A DNA stretch of 60,241 bases from Akkermansiaceae bacterium (lineage in GTDB: Bacteria > Verrucomicrobiota > Verrucomicrobiia > Verrucomicrobiales > Akkermansiaceae): positions 1 through 60,241 of the forward strand of contig CAIVKO010000058.1 in NCBI GenBank assembly GCA_903906515.1. Direction: 5' to 3'. The notes under the pieces are model-generated. The model was not told where the DNA came from. It ran no database searches and saw only the letters and a list, made by a program, of their open reading frames with translations. Shown here piece after piece: positions 35,337 to 43,917 of this stretch (its first letter is position 1; each line of letters opens with the position of its first letter). The position numbers and the translations under genes are program-made.

Positions 35337-36325
35337 TCACTCCCAAATTTCATTTTTACGAAGGTGCAACTTGTCCCGACTTATCAATGGCAGAGGGCTT
35401 GGCATCTCCCTATTCCATGGCGCCGTCTAGTGAAAATCCCGATGGACGTGTAGTTTTGATGGAACACACCGGATCCGTAATCGCCCATGCCGCCCTGTGG
35501 TGGAAGGAAACACCCATGATCGGCGGAGTGAAAATCGGCGCGATCGGCGGCTTTGCAGCACGTGACGCCAAAGCCGCAAAAACTCTGCTAGATGGAGCCA
35601 GCGATCATCTGCGTGATCTGGGATTCCGAGTCGCTGTGGGACCGATGAACGGCAATACGTGGCGACGCTACCGCTTCGTGATTGAAAGCGACGGCCACAG
35701 CCCATTTTTGCTAGAACCACGAAATCCAGCCGGATACCCCGATTGGTGGCGGCAAGCAGGATTTGAGGAACTCTCGCGATATTCTTCATCCATCATCCGG
35801 GAAATCAACACCCCGACCGTGCTGCCCTGCCTGAGAGATCGACTTATCCGCTCGCGGATTGTCATTCGCGAACTGGATTCAAGCCGCTATGACGACGAAC
35901 TGCGCACGATATACCGCATCAGCCTGCGGAGTTTTTCCGGAAATTTCCTTTACACGCCTTTGGATGAGACGTCATTTCTGGATGCTTACCGCAAGGTGCG
36001 CGACAAGGTCGACCCTGATTTCGTTAGAATAGCCGAACGCGACGGAGTTCCCTGCGGTTTTGTATTCGCGCTTCGAGATCTCGAAGCGGAGGCAAGGGGC
36101 GAAATTCCAGCGCTGGTGGTGAAAACCCTGGCGGTGGATCCCGCTTCGCGGTGTGCCGGGCTTGGCAGTCTATTGATCGACGAGATTCATCGACTGGGCA
36201 GGCAAAAGGGCTACACAGAAATGATCCATGCGCTCCAGCACGAGACCAACACCTCGTTGAGAATCACCGGTCGGCACCATGGCCAGGTCTTCAGAAGATA
36301 CGCTCTTTTCTCCAAATCGTTATGA
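35333..36325 (+). CDS. GNAT-family N-acyltransferase
   Basis: The 330-residue protein has a C-terminal GNAT fold: VKTLAVDPASRCAGLGSLLIDEIHRLGRQ supplies the acyl-CoA pyrophosphate loop (RxxGLGS). The N-terminal half (VLMEHTGSVIAHAALWWKE to VAVGPMNGNTWRRYRFV) resembles a second, degenerate GNAT-like domain of a double-GNAT protein. It should transfer an acyl group from acyl-CoA to an amine of an unknown acceptor. It is embedded in the operon with ATGA overlaps on both sides. With the DUF3419 enzyme next door, the amine of an aminocarboxypropyl headgroup is a plausible acceptor (inference). Confidence 0.78.
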   Translation: MITPKFHFYEGATCPDLSMAEGLASPYSMAPSSENPDGRVVLMEHTGSVIAHAALWWKETPMIGGVKIGAIGGFAARDAKAAKTLLDGASDHLRDLGFRVAVGPMNGNTWRRYRFVIESDGHSPFLLEPRNPAGYPDWWRQAGFEELSRYSSSIIREINTPTVLPCLRDRLIRSRIVIRELDSSRYDDELRTIYRISLRSFSGNFLYTPLDETSFLDAYRKVRDKVDPDFVRIAERDGVPCGFVFALRDLEAEARGEIPALVVKTLAVDPASRCAGLGSLLIDEIHRLGRQKGYTEMIHALQHETNTSLRITGRHHGQVFRRYALFSKSL

Positions 36326-37905
36326 ATCTCGTAACACTTCTGACAGAGCGGGCGAACCAATATCCAGAGCGTCCGGCCTTGATCGATTCACTTAATGGCC
36401 GTGACAGGGTAGTGACCTTTGGTGCGCTATCACGGCGGGTTTCGGCAGGTGCGTCTGCCCTGCAATCCATGGGTTTGAATCGTGGACAAGTGATACTCGT
36501 TTTCCAACCGGTTTCGATCGAGTTGTATGAGTTGATTCTGGCTGCTTTTCATGCCGGTCTCCGGGTCATGCTGGCTGATCCCTCGGCGGGGCGTGAGTTT
36601 CTATCGAATTGCTGCCGGCGTTTGATGCCCGACGCATATTTCGGATCCTGGAAAGCCCACTGTCTGCGTTTGACGATTCCGGAAATGCGGCGCATTCGTA
36701 TTGCGATCGTCGCGGGTCCGTGGTTTCCCTGGGCGCGAACTTGGCGCACCGATACGGGAGAATGCCTGATCACAGTTATTCCGGATGACGAACCCGCGTT
36801 GATCACTTTCACCAGCGGCAGCACAGGAGTTCCCAAGGCGGCGGTCCGTAGTCACGGATTTTTGTTAGCACAGCACCGGACTTTGTCGCGTGCGCTATCT
36901 TACGAAGATGGCGAGGTGGATCTGGTGACTCTACCGGTCTTCGTGCTGGCGAATCTGGCATCCGGCCTTACGAGCGTGTTGGCGGCAACCGATCTTTCAC
37001 GGCCCGGGACACCTGATGCGGCAGCCATTCGTCACCAATGCGAACGACACGGAATCACCCGGTGCACTGCGTCACCCGCATTTTTCGAAGGACTTCTGAG
37101 GTCCTCTGTCGGAATGCCATCGTTCCGTAAAATCTTCACTGGTGGAGCGCCAGTATTCCCGGATTTATTGAGGCGCTTATCCACAGGACCTTCTAGCAAT
37201 TTGATTCATTCCGTTTATGGATCCACCGAAGCCGAACCGATTTCTCATTTTTCCGCGGATGAAGCGGAAGCATCCGCGGCCCTCACCCGACTTGGCGGCG
37301 GCCTTTGTTCCGGTGAACCGGTGGCTGAAATCCAACTTCGGGTCATCGAAGATCGCTGGGGCGAACCACTGGGACCGATGTGCCACGATGATTTTGCCAG
37401 TTTGGCAACCCCTAACAAACAGGCTGGCGAAATAGTCGTAACGGGAGAACACGTGCTGAATGGCTACCTGGACGGAGTTGGCGATAACGAGACCAAGATT
37501 CATGTTGATGGCCGTGTGTGGCACCGCACCGGGGATGCCGGTTGGATCGATGAAAATGGGCGGATATGGTTGTTAGGTCGATGCGCTGAAAAACTGCCGT
37601 CTTTTCCCGCTCCGGATGGTCTGCCGGAGGATGCCTTGCTCTACCCGTTTGCCATCGAGTGCGCCATGCGCGAAATGTTTCCTGAAACCCGCATGGCGGC
37701 AATTGACTGGCAAGGTGATCGCACACTCGTGGTAGGCGGGATTTGCAATCCGGGCGAAGCCACCGAAATCCGACTGAAGGCGGAGGAATTGGGGATTCGT
37801 AAGGTTATTCATATCGAGCAGATTCCTTTGGACCGCAGACACAATGCGAAGATCGATTATCCTGCCTTGCGAGGAATGTTGGGTTCCGGAAATCGTCGGA
37901 ATTGA
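36322..37905 (+). CDS. AMP-binding acyl-adenylating enzyme, OleC-like
   Basis: The 527-residue protein has the adenylate-forming core: ITFTSGSTGVPKAAVRSH (A3 P-loop), IHSVYGSTEAEPISHFSADE (A5-like), GEIVVTGEHVLNGY, and WHRTGDAGWIDENGRIWLLGR (A7/A8). The PVFVLANLASGLTSVL pattern and YGSTEAEPI are closest, from memory, to OleC beta-lactone synthetases and their fatty-acyl-CoA ligase relatives. A terminal RRHNAKIDYPAL holds the candidate catalytic Lys. It should activate a carboxylate with ATP, either as a CoA ester or as a beta-lactone. It is the last gene of the operon, and a 250-base gene-free gap follows. Confidence 0.85.
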   Translation: MNLVTLLTERANQYPERPALIDSLNGRDRVVTFGALSRRVSAGASALQSMGLNRGQVILVFQPVSIELYELILAAFHAGLRVMLADPSAGREFLSNCCRRLMPDAYFGSWKAHCLRLTIPEMRRIRIAIVAGPWFPWARTWRTDTGECLITVIPDDEPALITFTSGSTGVPKAAVRSHGFLLAQHRTLSRALSYEDGEVDLVTLPVFVLANLASGLTSVLAATDLSRPGTPDAAAIRHQCERHGITRCTASPAFFEGLLRSSVGMPSFRKIFTGGAPVFPDLLRRLSTGPSSNLIHSVYGSTEAEPISHFSADEAEASAALTRLGGGLCSGEPVAEIQLRVIEDRWGEPLGPMCHDDFASLATPNKQAGEIVVTGEHVLNGYLDGVGDNETKIHVDGRVWHRTGDAGWIDENGRIWLLGRCAEKLPSFPAPDGLPEDALLYPFAIECAMREMFPETRMAAIDWQGDRTLVVGGICNPGEATEIRLKAEELGIRKVIHIEQIPLDRRHNAKIDYPALRGMLGSGNRRN

Positions 37906-38155
37906 TTCTACTGTCCATGATTTAGTCATCACTCTTCACATCAAGCAGCTCCAAGTCCTTGTATTTTCCTGGAACACCTCTTGAAGTTCAACGTTTCAAT
38001 CCGGCTACACCGTATTAAGTCGCAAATTCTCCTTTTGCAACGTCCTTACCTTTCGTAGGGTTCCGCCATGGTGATTCTTGCAAAATTCACGACCCCATTT
38101 CATGTCTGCTCTCCCGTTTCGAATTTAGTGATTCATACTTGGTAATTCCCCCACC

Positions 38156-38659
38156 ATGCGCGTCCTTGCCATTGATCCTGCGGTTAGAAACACCGGCTAT
38201 GCCGTGGTGGAGGGCGATCCGCGCAAACCGGCCGTGCTCGCGTATGACGTGATCTCCATTCCGAAAAGCATCCCGCAATCCGGCGCGCTTTCAGCAATCC
38301 GCACCCATCTGGCGAACCTCATCCAGAAATTCCAGCCCGACGAGGTCGCAGTGGAAGGCATCATTTATGTGCAATCCCACGTGACGGCCATCACCATGGG
38401 AGCCGCACGCGCCGCGGCCTTGATCGCAGCGGCGGATCACGGACTGCCGGTTTATGAATACTCTCCAAAGAAGGTGAAAATGGCCGTCGTGGGCAACGGT
38501 AATGCCGACAAATCACAGGTCGCCTTCATGGTGAGGGCGCTGCTCGGGCTTTCCGAAACCCCTCCTCCCGATGCGGCGGACGCGCTGGCCATCGCCATCG
38601 CCCACCTCCAGGCATCCGATCCGCTCAAGGCTAAATTGCTAGACCGCCGGCTCGTCTAG
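38156..38659 (+). CDS. ruvC: Holliday junction endonuclease RuvC
   Basis: The 167-residue nuclease resolves Holliday junctions with RuvAB. The four acidic catalytic residues are all in place: Asp7 (AIDPA), Glu67 (AVEGII), Asp139 and Asp142 (PPPDAADAL). The family pattern VQSHVTAITMGAARA and YSPKKVKMAVVGNGNADKSQV are also present. The length equals the usual 165-180. The start at 38156 follows a pyrimidine-rich leader without a Shine-Dalgarno. No ruvA or ruvB is adjacent. lipB begins 37 bases downstream on the same strand. Confidence 0.96.
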   Translation: MRVLAIDPAVRNTGYAVVEGDPRKPAVLAYDVISIPKSIPQSGALSAIRTHLANLIQKFQPDEVAVEGIIYVQSHVTAITMGAARAAALIAAADHGLPVYEYSPKKVKMAVVGNGNADKSQVAFMVRALLGLSETPPPDAADALAIAIAHLQASDPLKAKLLDRRLV

Positions 38660-38696
38660 CAGACTCTTTCGTTTCAAATTTCGCGCTTAAGATTTC

Positions 38697-39329
38697 ATGA
38701 TTCATTTCATCCATCTCCCCGACCCGATTTCCTACGAGGCCGGACTCCGTCTTCAGGAGAACCACGTCGATGCCATTCTCGCCGGCACCCTAGGCGACGC
38801 GGTTTTTTTGTTAGAACATGAACCGGTTTACACGATTGGCCGACTGCGCGACCAATCCTCGCTGCGCGATCCGTCCACTCTCCCGTTTCCGGTTCATGAG
38901 ACCAACCGGGGCGGGCAGGCGACCTACCACGGTCCCGGCCAATTGACCGGCTACCCGATTCTTGACCTGACCCCGCGCGGCAGGGACCTGCACGTGCACC
39001 TGCGTTTGCTCGAAGAGGCGCTGATCCGTACCTGCGCGGCATTCGGCGTCACCGCAACGCGCCGCAAGGGATTCACCGGCGTTTGGGTGGAAAACCGGAA
39101 ACTCGCTTCCATCGGCGTGGGTGTGAGGAAATGGATTTCCATGCACGGATTCGCCCTCAACGTCACCCGTCAGTGCCTGCCGCCATTCTTCGCCATCACT
39201 CCATGCGGTCTGGACGGCGTTACCATGACCAGCCTTGAGACGGAAACCGGGCGTCCGATCATCGTGAGGCAGGCAGCGGACGTGGTTGCCACCGAATTAC
39301 AGAAGGTGTTCCATTTTGTAGCAGATTGA
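38697..39329 (+). CDS. lipB: Octanoyl-ACP:protein N-octanoyltransferase
   Basis: The 210-residue enzyme transfers octanoate from ACP to the lipoyl domains of 2-oxoacid dehydrogenases and GcvH, the first step of lipoyl assembly. It has RGGQATYHGPGQLTGYPI, RKLASIGV (Lys135) and the catalytic cysteine in ITPCGLDG (Cys170). Length and motifs are standard. lipA is not in the window. It probably shares a transcript with ruvC. Confidence 0.97.
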   Translation: MIHFIHLPDPISYEAGLRLQENHVDAILAGTLGDAVFLLEHEPVYTIGRLRDQSSLRDPSTLPFPVHETNRGGQATYHGPGQLTGYPILDLTPRGRDLHVHLRLLEEALIRTCAAFGVTATRRKGFTGVWVENRKLASIGVGVRKWISMHGFALNVTRQCLPPFFAITPCGLDGVTMTSLETETGRPIIVRQAADVVATELQKVFHFVAD

Positions 39330-39408
39330 TCCATTTTGATTTCAAATCATGGATTTTCTTTGCGCTCATGGTTTTGCGGTGATATGAATTATCGATATTC
39401 TATCGTAA

Positions 39409-39975
39409 ATGAAAACCAATCCCCACACGCGAATCATCTGCTTGATTTGCGCTATTGCCTTGGCGTCCTGTGCAAGCCAGACGGAGCCAGATAAATCCGC
39501 GGGTTCCGCATCACCCAGCACCGATAATTCTGCTGCCGGCCAGGTTTTCCAAGCCATCAATTCCTACCGCATCAGTCAGGGCAAACAGTCACTCCAGCGA
39601 CATGCGGGGTTGGATCGTATGGCTCTGCTCCATTGCGAATACCTGCGTAAAAACCGCGGAACGTTCAAACTTTACGGATCGAATGTCAGCCACATGGGAT
39701 TCGATGGCCGCACTGCGATCGCGCGCCAACGCTATCAAATGGAGAACATCAGCGAGAATGTCGCCGCTGCCAACCACCCGGGCGCAGCGATAGGACCGGT
39801 GATCGTCCAACTCTGGAAAAACTCCAATGACCATCACAAAAACATGGTGGATAGCTGGACACATACCGGCGTGGGCGTGGTGGTGGATTCCGATGGCACC
39901 GCTTTCGTCACGGAACTTTTCTCGACAATGGGCTCATCCCACCTATCCGTAAAAAAACGTTTTACCCGCTTCTGA
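39409..39975 (+). CDS. CAP-domain (SCP-like) lipoprotein
   Basis: The 188-residue protein has a lipoprotein signal peptide with lipobox IALASC (Cys about 21), a Ser/Thr-rich linker, and a CAP/SCP domain: INSYRISQGKQSL, LDRMALLHCEYL, SHMGFDGR, ENISENVAA, LWKNSNDHHKNMVD and THTGVGVVVDSDG. The CAP histidine (SHMGFDGR) and Glu (ENISENV) positions are retained. Bacterial CAP proteins sit in the cell envelope, and their enzymatic roles are mostly unproven. It ends three bases before the GTG start of rnhB. Confidence 0.88.
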   Translation: MKTNPHTRIICLICAIALASCASQTEPDKSAGSASPSTDNSAAGQVFQAINSYRISQGKQSLQRHAGLDRMALLHCEYLRKNRGTFKLYGSNVSHMGFDGRTAIARQRYQMENISENVAAANHPGAAIGPVIVQLWKNSNDHHKNMVDSWTHTGVGVVVDSDGTAFVTELFSTMGSSHLSVKKRFTRF

Positions 39976-39978
39976 GCC

Positions 39979-40602
39979 GTGCCTGATCTAACATTTGAAT
40001 TCGCCCTCCATGCTCGCGGCCTACATAGGATCGCGGGAGTCGATGAGGCGGGTCGTGGGCCGTTGGCAGGTCCCGTCGCTGCGGCCGCAGCCATCCTGCC
40101 CCGCGGTTTTTCCTGTCCGGGTCTCGATGATTCCAAAAAAATCAGCGCGACTAAACGGGAGGAACTCTACGAACGCTTGACCGGAGATCCCGCCGTCATC
40201 TGGTCGGTCGCCACTGCGGATCACGAGGAAATCGACAAACTCAACATCCTGCGTGCCACGCATCTCGCCATGAGACGTGCGGCTGAGGCGCTGGATCCCG
40301 CACCCGATCACTGCCTGATAGACGGGCTGCCGGTCCGGGATTTTCCGTTTCCATACGATGCGATCATCAAGGGAGACGGGCTTTCTCTATCCATCGCGGC
40401 GGCCAGCATCATCGCCAAGGTGACCCGAGATCGGATGATGCGCGAAATCGACCGGGAATTCCCGCAATTCGGCTTTGCCAAACATCAGGGATATGGCACT
40501 AAGGCCCACCTTGAAGCGTTACGGAATCACGGCCCTTGTCGCTACCATCGTCGCTCGTTTCAGCCGGTGGCTCAACTCGCCCTGCCATTTGACGGGGCCT
40601 GA
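39979..40602 (+). CDS. rnhB: Ribonuclease HII
   Basis: The 207-residue enzyme cleaves RNA of RNA-DNA hybrids, and single ribonucleotides, in the cytoplasm. Signature residues are in GVDEAGRGPLAGPV (catalytic Asp and Glu), LDDSKKIS, HCLIDGLPV (third Asp) and SIAAASIIAKVTRDRMM. The start is GTG at 39979, three bases after the CAP-domain gene. The downstream yraN gene overlaps its end by up to 110 bases. Confidence 0.96.
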   Translation: MPDLTFEFALHARGLHRIAGVDEAGRGPLAGPVAAAAAILPRGFSCPGLDDSKKISATKREELYERLTGDPAVIWSVATADHEEIDKLNILRATHLAMRRAAEALDPAPDHCLIDGLPVRDFPFPYDAIIKGDGLSLSIAAASIIAKVTRDRMMREIDREFPQFGFAKHQGYGTKAHLEALRNHGPCRYHRRSFQPVAQLALPFDGA

Positions 40603-40969
40603 CGGCCAACCCCGAAGCCGGAACTGGCTCGGCGCTTATGGTGAAAATGTGGCGACTGATTGGTTGCGGGCGCATGGCTGCCGGATTCTCGCGCGGAACT
40701 TCAAAGGCCCGCGGCGTGGCGAAGTGGACATCATCGCCCGGGATGGCAAACTCCTATTGTTCGTCGAAGTGAAGACCCGCCACAAAGACACGAGGATCCG
40801 TCCGCTCGATGCGGTGGACAAAACGAAGCAGGCGCTCATCGAGCGCGGGGCGAATGCTTGGTTGAAACAATTGGGAACCCGCAATCTCCCCTGGAGGTTC
40901 GACGTGATCGAAATTTATGTGGAAGAGGGTGAAAAACCCCGGATCAACCATGTAAGGGACGCCTTTTGA
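40493..40969 (+). CDS. yraN: YraN/UPF0102 family endonuclease-fold protein
   Basis: About 158 residues with the UPF0102 core: GAYGENVATDWLRAHGCRILARNFKGPRRGEVDIIARDGKLL and FVEVKTR, the pattern of a restriction-endonuclease fold (Glu in GEVDII, Asp and Lys in DIIARD/VEVKTR). It has long been paired with rnhB in bacterial genomes. The ATG at 40493 overlaps rnhB by 110 bases, which is unusual. A TTG at about 40585 (LTGPDGQP) would reduce the overlap and is a serious alternative, because conservation only begins near LGAYGEN. Its exact role is unknown. Confidence 0.9.
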   Translation: MALRPTLKRYGITALVATIVARFSRWLNSPCHLTGPDGQPRSRNWLGAYGENVATDWLRAHGCRILARNFKGPRRGEVDIIARDGKLLLFVEVKTRHKDTRIRPLDAVDKTKQALIERGANAWLKQLGTRNLPWRFDVIEIYVEEGEKPRINHVRDAF

Positions 40970-41003
40970 CGGAATCTGAAAAAGTAATCCGAACCGGACT
41001 TCA

Positions 41004-42080
41004 ATGAATCTTGCGCGGCAGGCCCTCATCCTTCAGGCTTGGCCAACGAGACGATTCATGGAAAATACGAGCGGTGAAATGGCATGGTTGACCCGGCGGG
41101 ACGGCAGCGTTGTGATCGGTCACGGTCCATTTGAGGCATCCTCGACCGCACCCACGGAGGGCGTGGCGTTCTATGTCCAGAACTTCGCGCTGGAAGATCA
41201 ATTCCCTTGGAAAATCCCCGCCCGGACCGAACGGACATGCACGGGTGGATTTCCAGCAGGTTTCCATAAAATTCCAGCACCGGACTGCCACTGGCAATCG
41301 TTGGATGCCGCAGCGTTTTCGATTGTTTTTCAAGAGGTTATGTCGGCCATCCAGGGTGGAATTTTTGAAAAAACCGTGCCAGTGGTGACAGAGTGCGGGA
41401 AATCCACCCAAATGCCCGGACCCGCCATCATGGCGGCCATGTCCCGGCAAGTCACGCCGCTCCAGTCCTACGGATGGATTCTGCAGGACGCAGGATTCGC
41501 AGGAGCCACCCCGGAATTGTTGTTCTCCCTCGATGGCAGGAAGCTGGAAACCATGGCACTGGCAGGCACCGCACGCAGCGAAGACCAGGATGTTTTCGCG
41601 GTCGATGAAAAGGAAATCCGCGAACATGAATACGTGGCGCAAACCCTGGTTTCCAAGTTTCTCGACCTCGGCAAACTCAAACGCCACCCACGGGAAATCC
41701 TCAATCTCGGGTCAATCGTGCATTTTCTCACGCTGATTCAAGCACAGTTGCACGCCGACATGACGCCGGAGGACCTGATCCACCGCCTCCACCCGACCCC
41801 GGCGCTGGGCCCGCTGCCCCGGACCGATGGCACGATGGAACGGCTCATCGAATGGCGAAACCGCCTCGACTGCCCCGCCGAATTCGGCGCACCCTTCGGA
41901 CTTTGGGAAAACGGACGTTTCGACTCGATCGTCGCCATCCGCGGCATCTGGTGGAATGGCCAAAATCTCCGCATTCCCGCCGGCTGCGGCATCATCGAAG
42001 CCAGCCGCCTGGTCAACGAATGGCGGGAACTCCGACTCAAACGCGAAGCCGTGAAACGATTTCTCAACCTTCCTTTTTAA
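41004..42080 (+). CDS. menF: Isochorismate-synthase-like chorismate-utilising enzyme
   Basis: The 358-residue protein belongs to the chorismate-binding family (MenF, EntC, PabB, TrpE). Conserved blocks are GATPELLFSLDGRKLETMALAGTAR, EIREHEYVAQTL, HPTPALGPLPR, FGAPFGLW and IPAGCGIIEASR near the C-terminus. A Lys is present in FEKTVPVV where amine-forming relatives (TrpE, PabB) have Gln, which fits water-using isochorismate synthases for menaquinone. I therefore favour MenF, but aminodeoxychorismate synthase cannot be ruled out. It follows yraN by 34 bases. Other men genes are not in the window. Confidence 0.8.
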   Translation: MNLARQALILQAWPTRRFMENTSGEMAWLTRRDGSVVIGHGPFEASSTAPTEGVAFYVQNFALEDQFPWKIPARTERTCTGGFPAGFHKIPAPDCHWQSLDAAAFSIVFQEVMSAIQGGIFEKTVPVVTECGKSTQMPGPAIMAAMSRQVTPLQSYGWILQDAGFAGATPELLFSLDGRKLETMALAGTARSEDQDVFAVDEKEIREHEYVAQTLVSKFLDLGKLKRHPREILNLGSIVHFLTLIQAQLHADMTPEDLIHRLHPTPALGPLPRTDGTMERLIEWRNRLDCPAEFGAPFGLWENGRFDSIVAIRGIWWNGQNLRIPAGCGIIEASRLVNEWRELRLKREAVKRFLNLPF

Positions 42081-42268
42081 ATTTTTATTAAATTTGGTTG
42101 ATTGTTTTTTAAAACAAGCCAAGGTCACCCCGTCTTCCTTCTGCGGACAAAACTTTCCCGGCACGCTCTGGAAATGCAGCTCGCAGGAAAATCGAAGATG
42201 CACCCAAAACCCTCCACCAGGGTCTGGACTGAACCTTTCTTGGCGATTGGAGTTCGCTAGCATAAAAA

Positions 42269-42297
42269 ACCCCCAGTCGCTCGACGCGACCGGGGGT
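42269..42297. terminator. Bidirectional rho-independent terminator
   Basis: A stem ACCCCCAGTCGC/GCGACCGGGGGT (one mismatch) is flanked by AAAAA on the left and TTTTT on the right, so it can end transcripts from both strands. It lies 25 bases after the rplI stop and 188 bases after the menF-like gene. Confidence 0.88.
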
Positions 42298-42322
42298 TTT
42301 TCATGAAATCAGGTGGTGAAAA

Positions 42323-42808
42323 TCAATCTTCGGAACCTTCGGAACCCTTGGCCGTGTCTCCCGCATCCACCGAGATGGTGAGCGTGGTGATGACTTCCGG
42401 GTGGAGACGGATGCTGACCTCGGTCTTGCCGGATTTTTTGACTGGCTTGTCCAACTCGATCGCATGGCGATCGATCACGATGCCACTCTTTTCGAGTTCC
42501 TTGTGAATGTCCATGTTGGTCACCGATCCGAAGGCCTTGCCGCCTTGGCCGGTGGAAAGGGTGAACTTGGGCTTGAGCTTGGAGATCTTGGCGGCGATTT
42601 CCTGGAATCCGGCGAGCTCTTCGGCTTCGCGGCGCGCGCGGGCAGCCTTGAGCGCCTCGACGTGGCGGAGATTCGAACGGCTGGCTTCATAGGCCTTGCC
42701 TTGTGGGATCAAAAAGTTGCGGGCGTAGCCGGCGCGGACTTTAACGACATCAGCTTCGGCTCCAAGGCCTTCGATTTTTTCTTTGAGAATAACTTGTGCG
42801 TTGGCCAT
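42323..42808 (-). CDS. rplI: Ribosomal protein bL9
   Basis: The 161-residue large-subunit protein has the bL9 N-terminal domain AQVILKEKIEGLGAEADVVKVRAGYARNFLIPQGKA, which binds 23S rRNA, a long helix, and a C-terminal domain with GKAFGSVTNMDI and PVKKSGKTEV. The C-terminus has an acidic tail (GSEGSED). Length is about 10 residues more than E. coli bL9. The start at 42808 is set by the conserved N-terminus, and a 63-base in-frame extension is not coding. It is not linked to rpsF/rpsR/ssb here. A strong terminator follows. Confidence 0.97.
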   Translation of the reverse strand: MANAQVILKEKIEGLGAEADVVKVRAGYARNFLIPQGKAYEASRSNLRHVEALKAARARREAEELAGFQEIAAKISKLKPKFTLSTGQGGKAFGSVTNMDIHKELEKSGIVIDRHAIELDKPVKKSGKTEVSIRLHPEVITTLTISVDAGDTAKGSEGSED

Positions 42809-42918
42809 GGTGATCAGTGGTAAAAGGTTCGTTCGGGGCGCGGATTTAGGCCCCGCCGCAACCCGAGTCAAGAAGAATGAACCCTAAATCTCAAAATCCG
42901 GGATTTTTTTCGAAACCC

Positions 42919-43821
42919 CTATAAATCCTTGAGAGGTTTTTTCATAAACTCCTCATCGCGCAACTTCCTGAGTTGTTCCATATACCGTCGCTGGGCCTCA
43001 ATATCCGTGCCGTTCGCAGATGGAGCATTATCCTGCGGCCCGTATTTTTTCCATGGTCCGTAAGGAACCTGCCCTGCCTCGACAAACCGCCAGTGCACTT
43101 TGTCTCCGGATTTCAAAGCAAAATAATCACGGATGGCCGGCGAGAGATCAATCCCAGCCGCCCCATTCTGGGTCGTTTTGGGCGGCTTGGTTCCAAAAAC
43201 GAATTCCCAATCATCCGTCTCCCATGGACCACAATCTTCCCACTGCGCGTAGCAACTGCGCCCGCCACGGAAAATTTGCACCCACCGCCCTTTGCACACG
43301 GTCTTGCCCGGCTCCGGGCGCACCCTTGCAAACCACGGAATCACTCGCGCCGCTTCCGGCTTGTGGCTGCTGGAACTCGTCACGTCATTGTACGGCAGCG
43401 CGACATAAAACGGATTGAGCTTGGGCACGAATGCCTTGGGTCGGAATTCCCCCGTCGTGGGATTGGCAACGCGATTCGCCGGGTCCGGGTCATCGAAACC
43501 ACCGAAATTGCTTTTCCAATTCTGGTCCCAGGACGACATGTGATTCGGCGTGGGATTCCGGCTCGTCGGGGTCTCACCAATCCAGAAAACGGTGCAGGTC
43601 ACATGGGTTTTCCACGGGTAAATGATGCGGACCGGTGGCGCGAGCGGATTTATGGGCTGGACCGCACGGGTTGGTTGGACCGCAGAACTCCCTGTGGGAA
43701 CCATCACCCTCGGAACCACCGGCGGAGGAGTTGGCGCCTGGGCATTCACCATGGAGATTCCGGCAAAAACCGCCGGAACCATGAATCTCAGCAAGAAGGA
43801 TGGAAAAACGGATGAAACCAT
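42919..43821 (-). CDS. Secreted protein with possible DPBB-like C-terminal part
   Basis: The 300-residue protein has a signal peptide (VFPSFLLRFMVPAVFAGISMVNA), a Pro-rich linker, and a C-terminal half with QIFRGGRSCYAQWEDCGPWETDDWEFVFG and DLSPAIRDYFALKSGDKVHWRFVE. That part is reminiscent of double-psi beta-barrel (RlpA/expansin-like) proteins, with a conserved Cys pair and an aromatic-rich groove. I cannot prove the relation. Related proteins seem to be common in Verrucomicrobia with no assigned function. It lies 110 bases upstream of rplI on the same strand. Confidence 0.65.
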   Translation of the reverse strand: MVSSVFPSFLLRFMVPAVFAGISMVNAQAPTPPPVVPRVMVPTGSSAVQPTRAVQPINPLAPPVRIIYPWKTHVTCTVFWIGETPTSRNPTPNHMSSWDQNWKSNFGGFDDPDPANRVANPTTGEFRPKAFVPKLNPFYVALPYNDVTSSSSHKPEAARVIPWFARVRPEPGKTVCKGRWVQIFRGGRSCYAQWEDCGPWETDDWEFVFGTKPPKTTQNGAAGIDLSPAIRDYFALKSGDKVHWRFVEAGQVPYGPWKKYGPQDNAPSANGTDIEAQRRYMEQLRKLRDEEFMKKPLKDL

Positions 43822-43917
43822 GGATTTCTCTCAGCCACCGAACACCTTGCGGGCATCCGACACTGAAGATTTGCACCAAACCTCCACCCCCCGCAAGCGA
43901 AACTCCCCGCCTAGGAG

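Noticed and set aside
37906..38155. Possible fourth copy of the palindromic element (bases CTGTCCATGATTT after the operon end)
   Set aside because: Only about 13 bases match the centre of the element. No inverted arms can be found, so chance or a faint relict is more likely.
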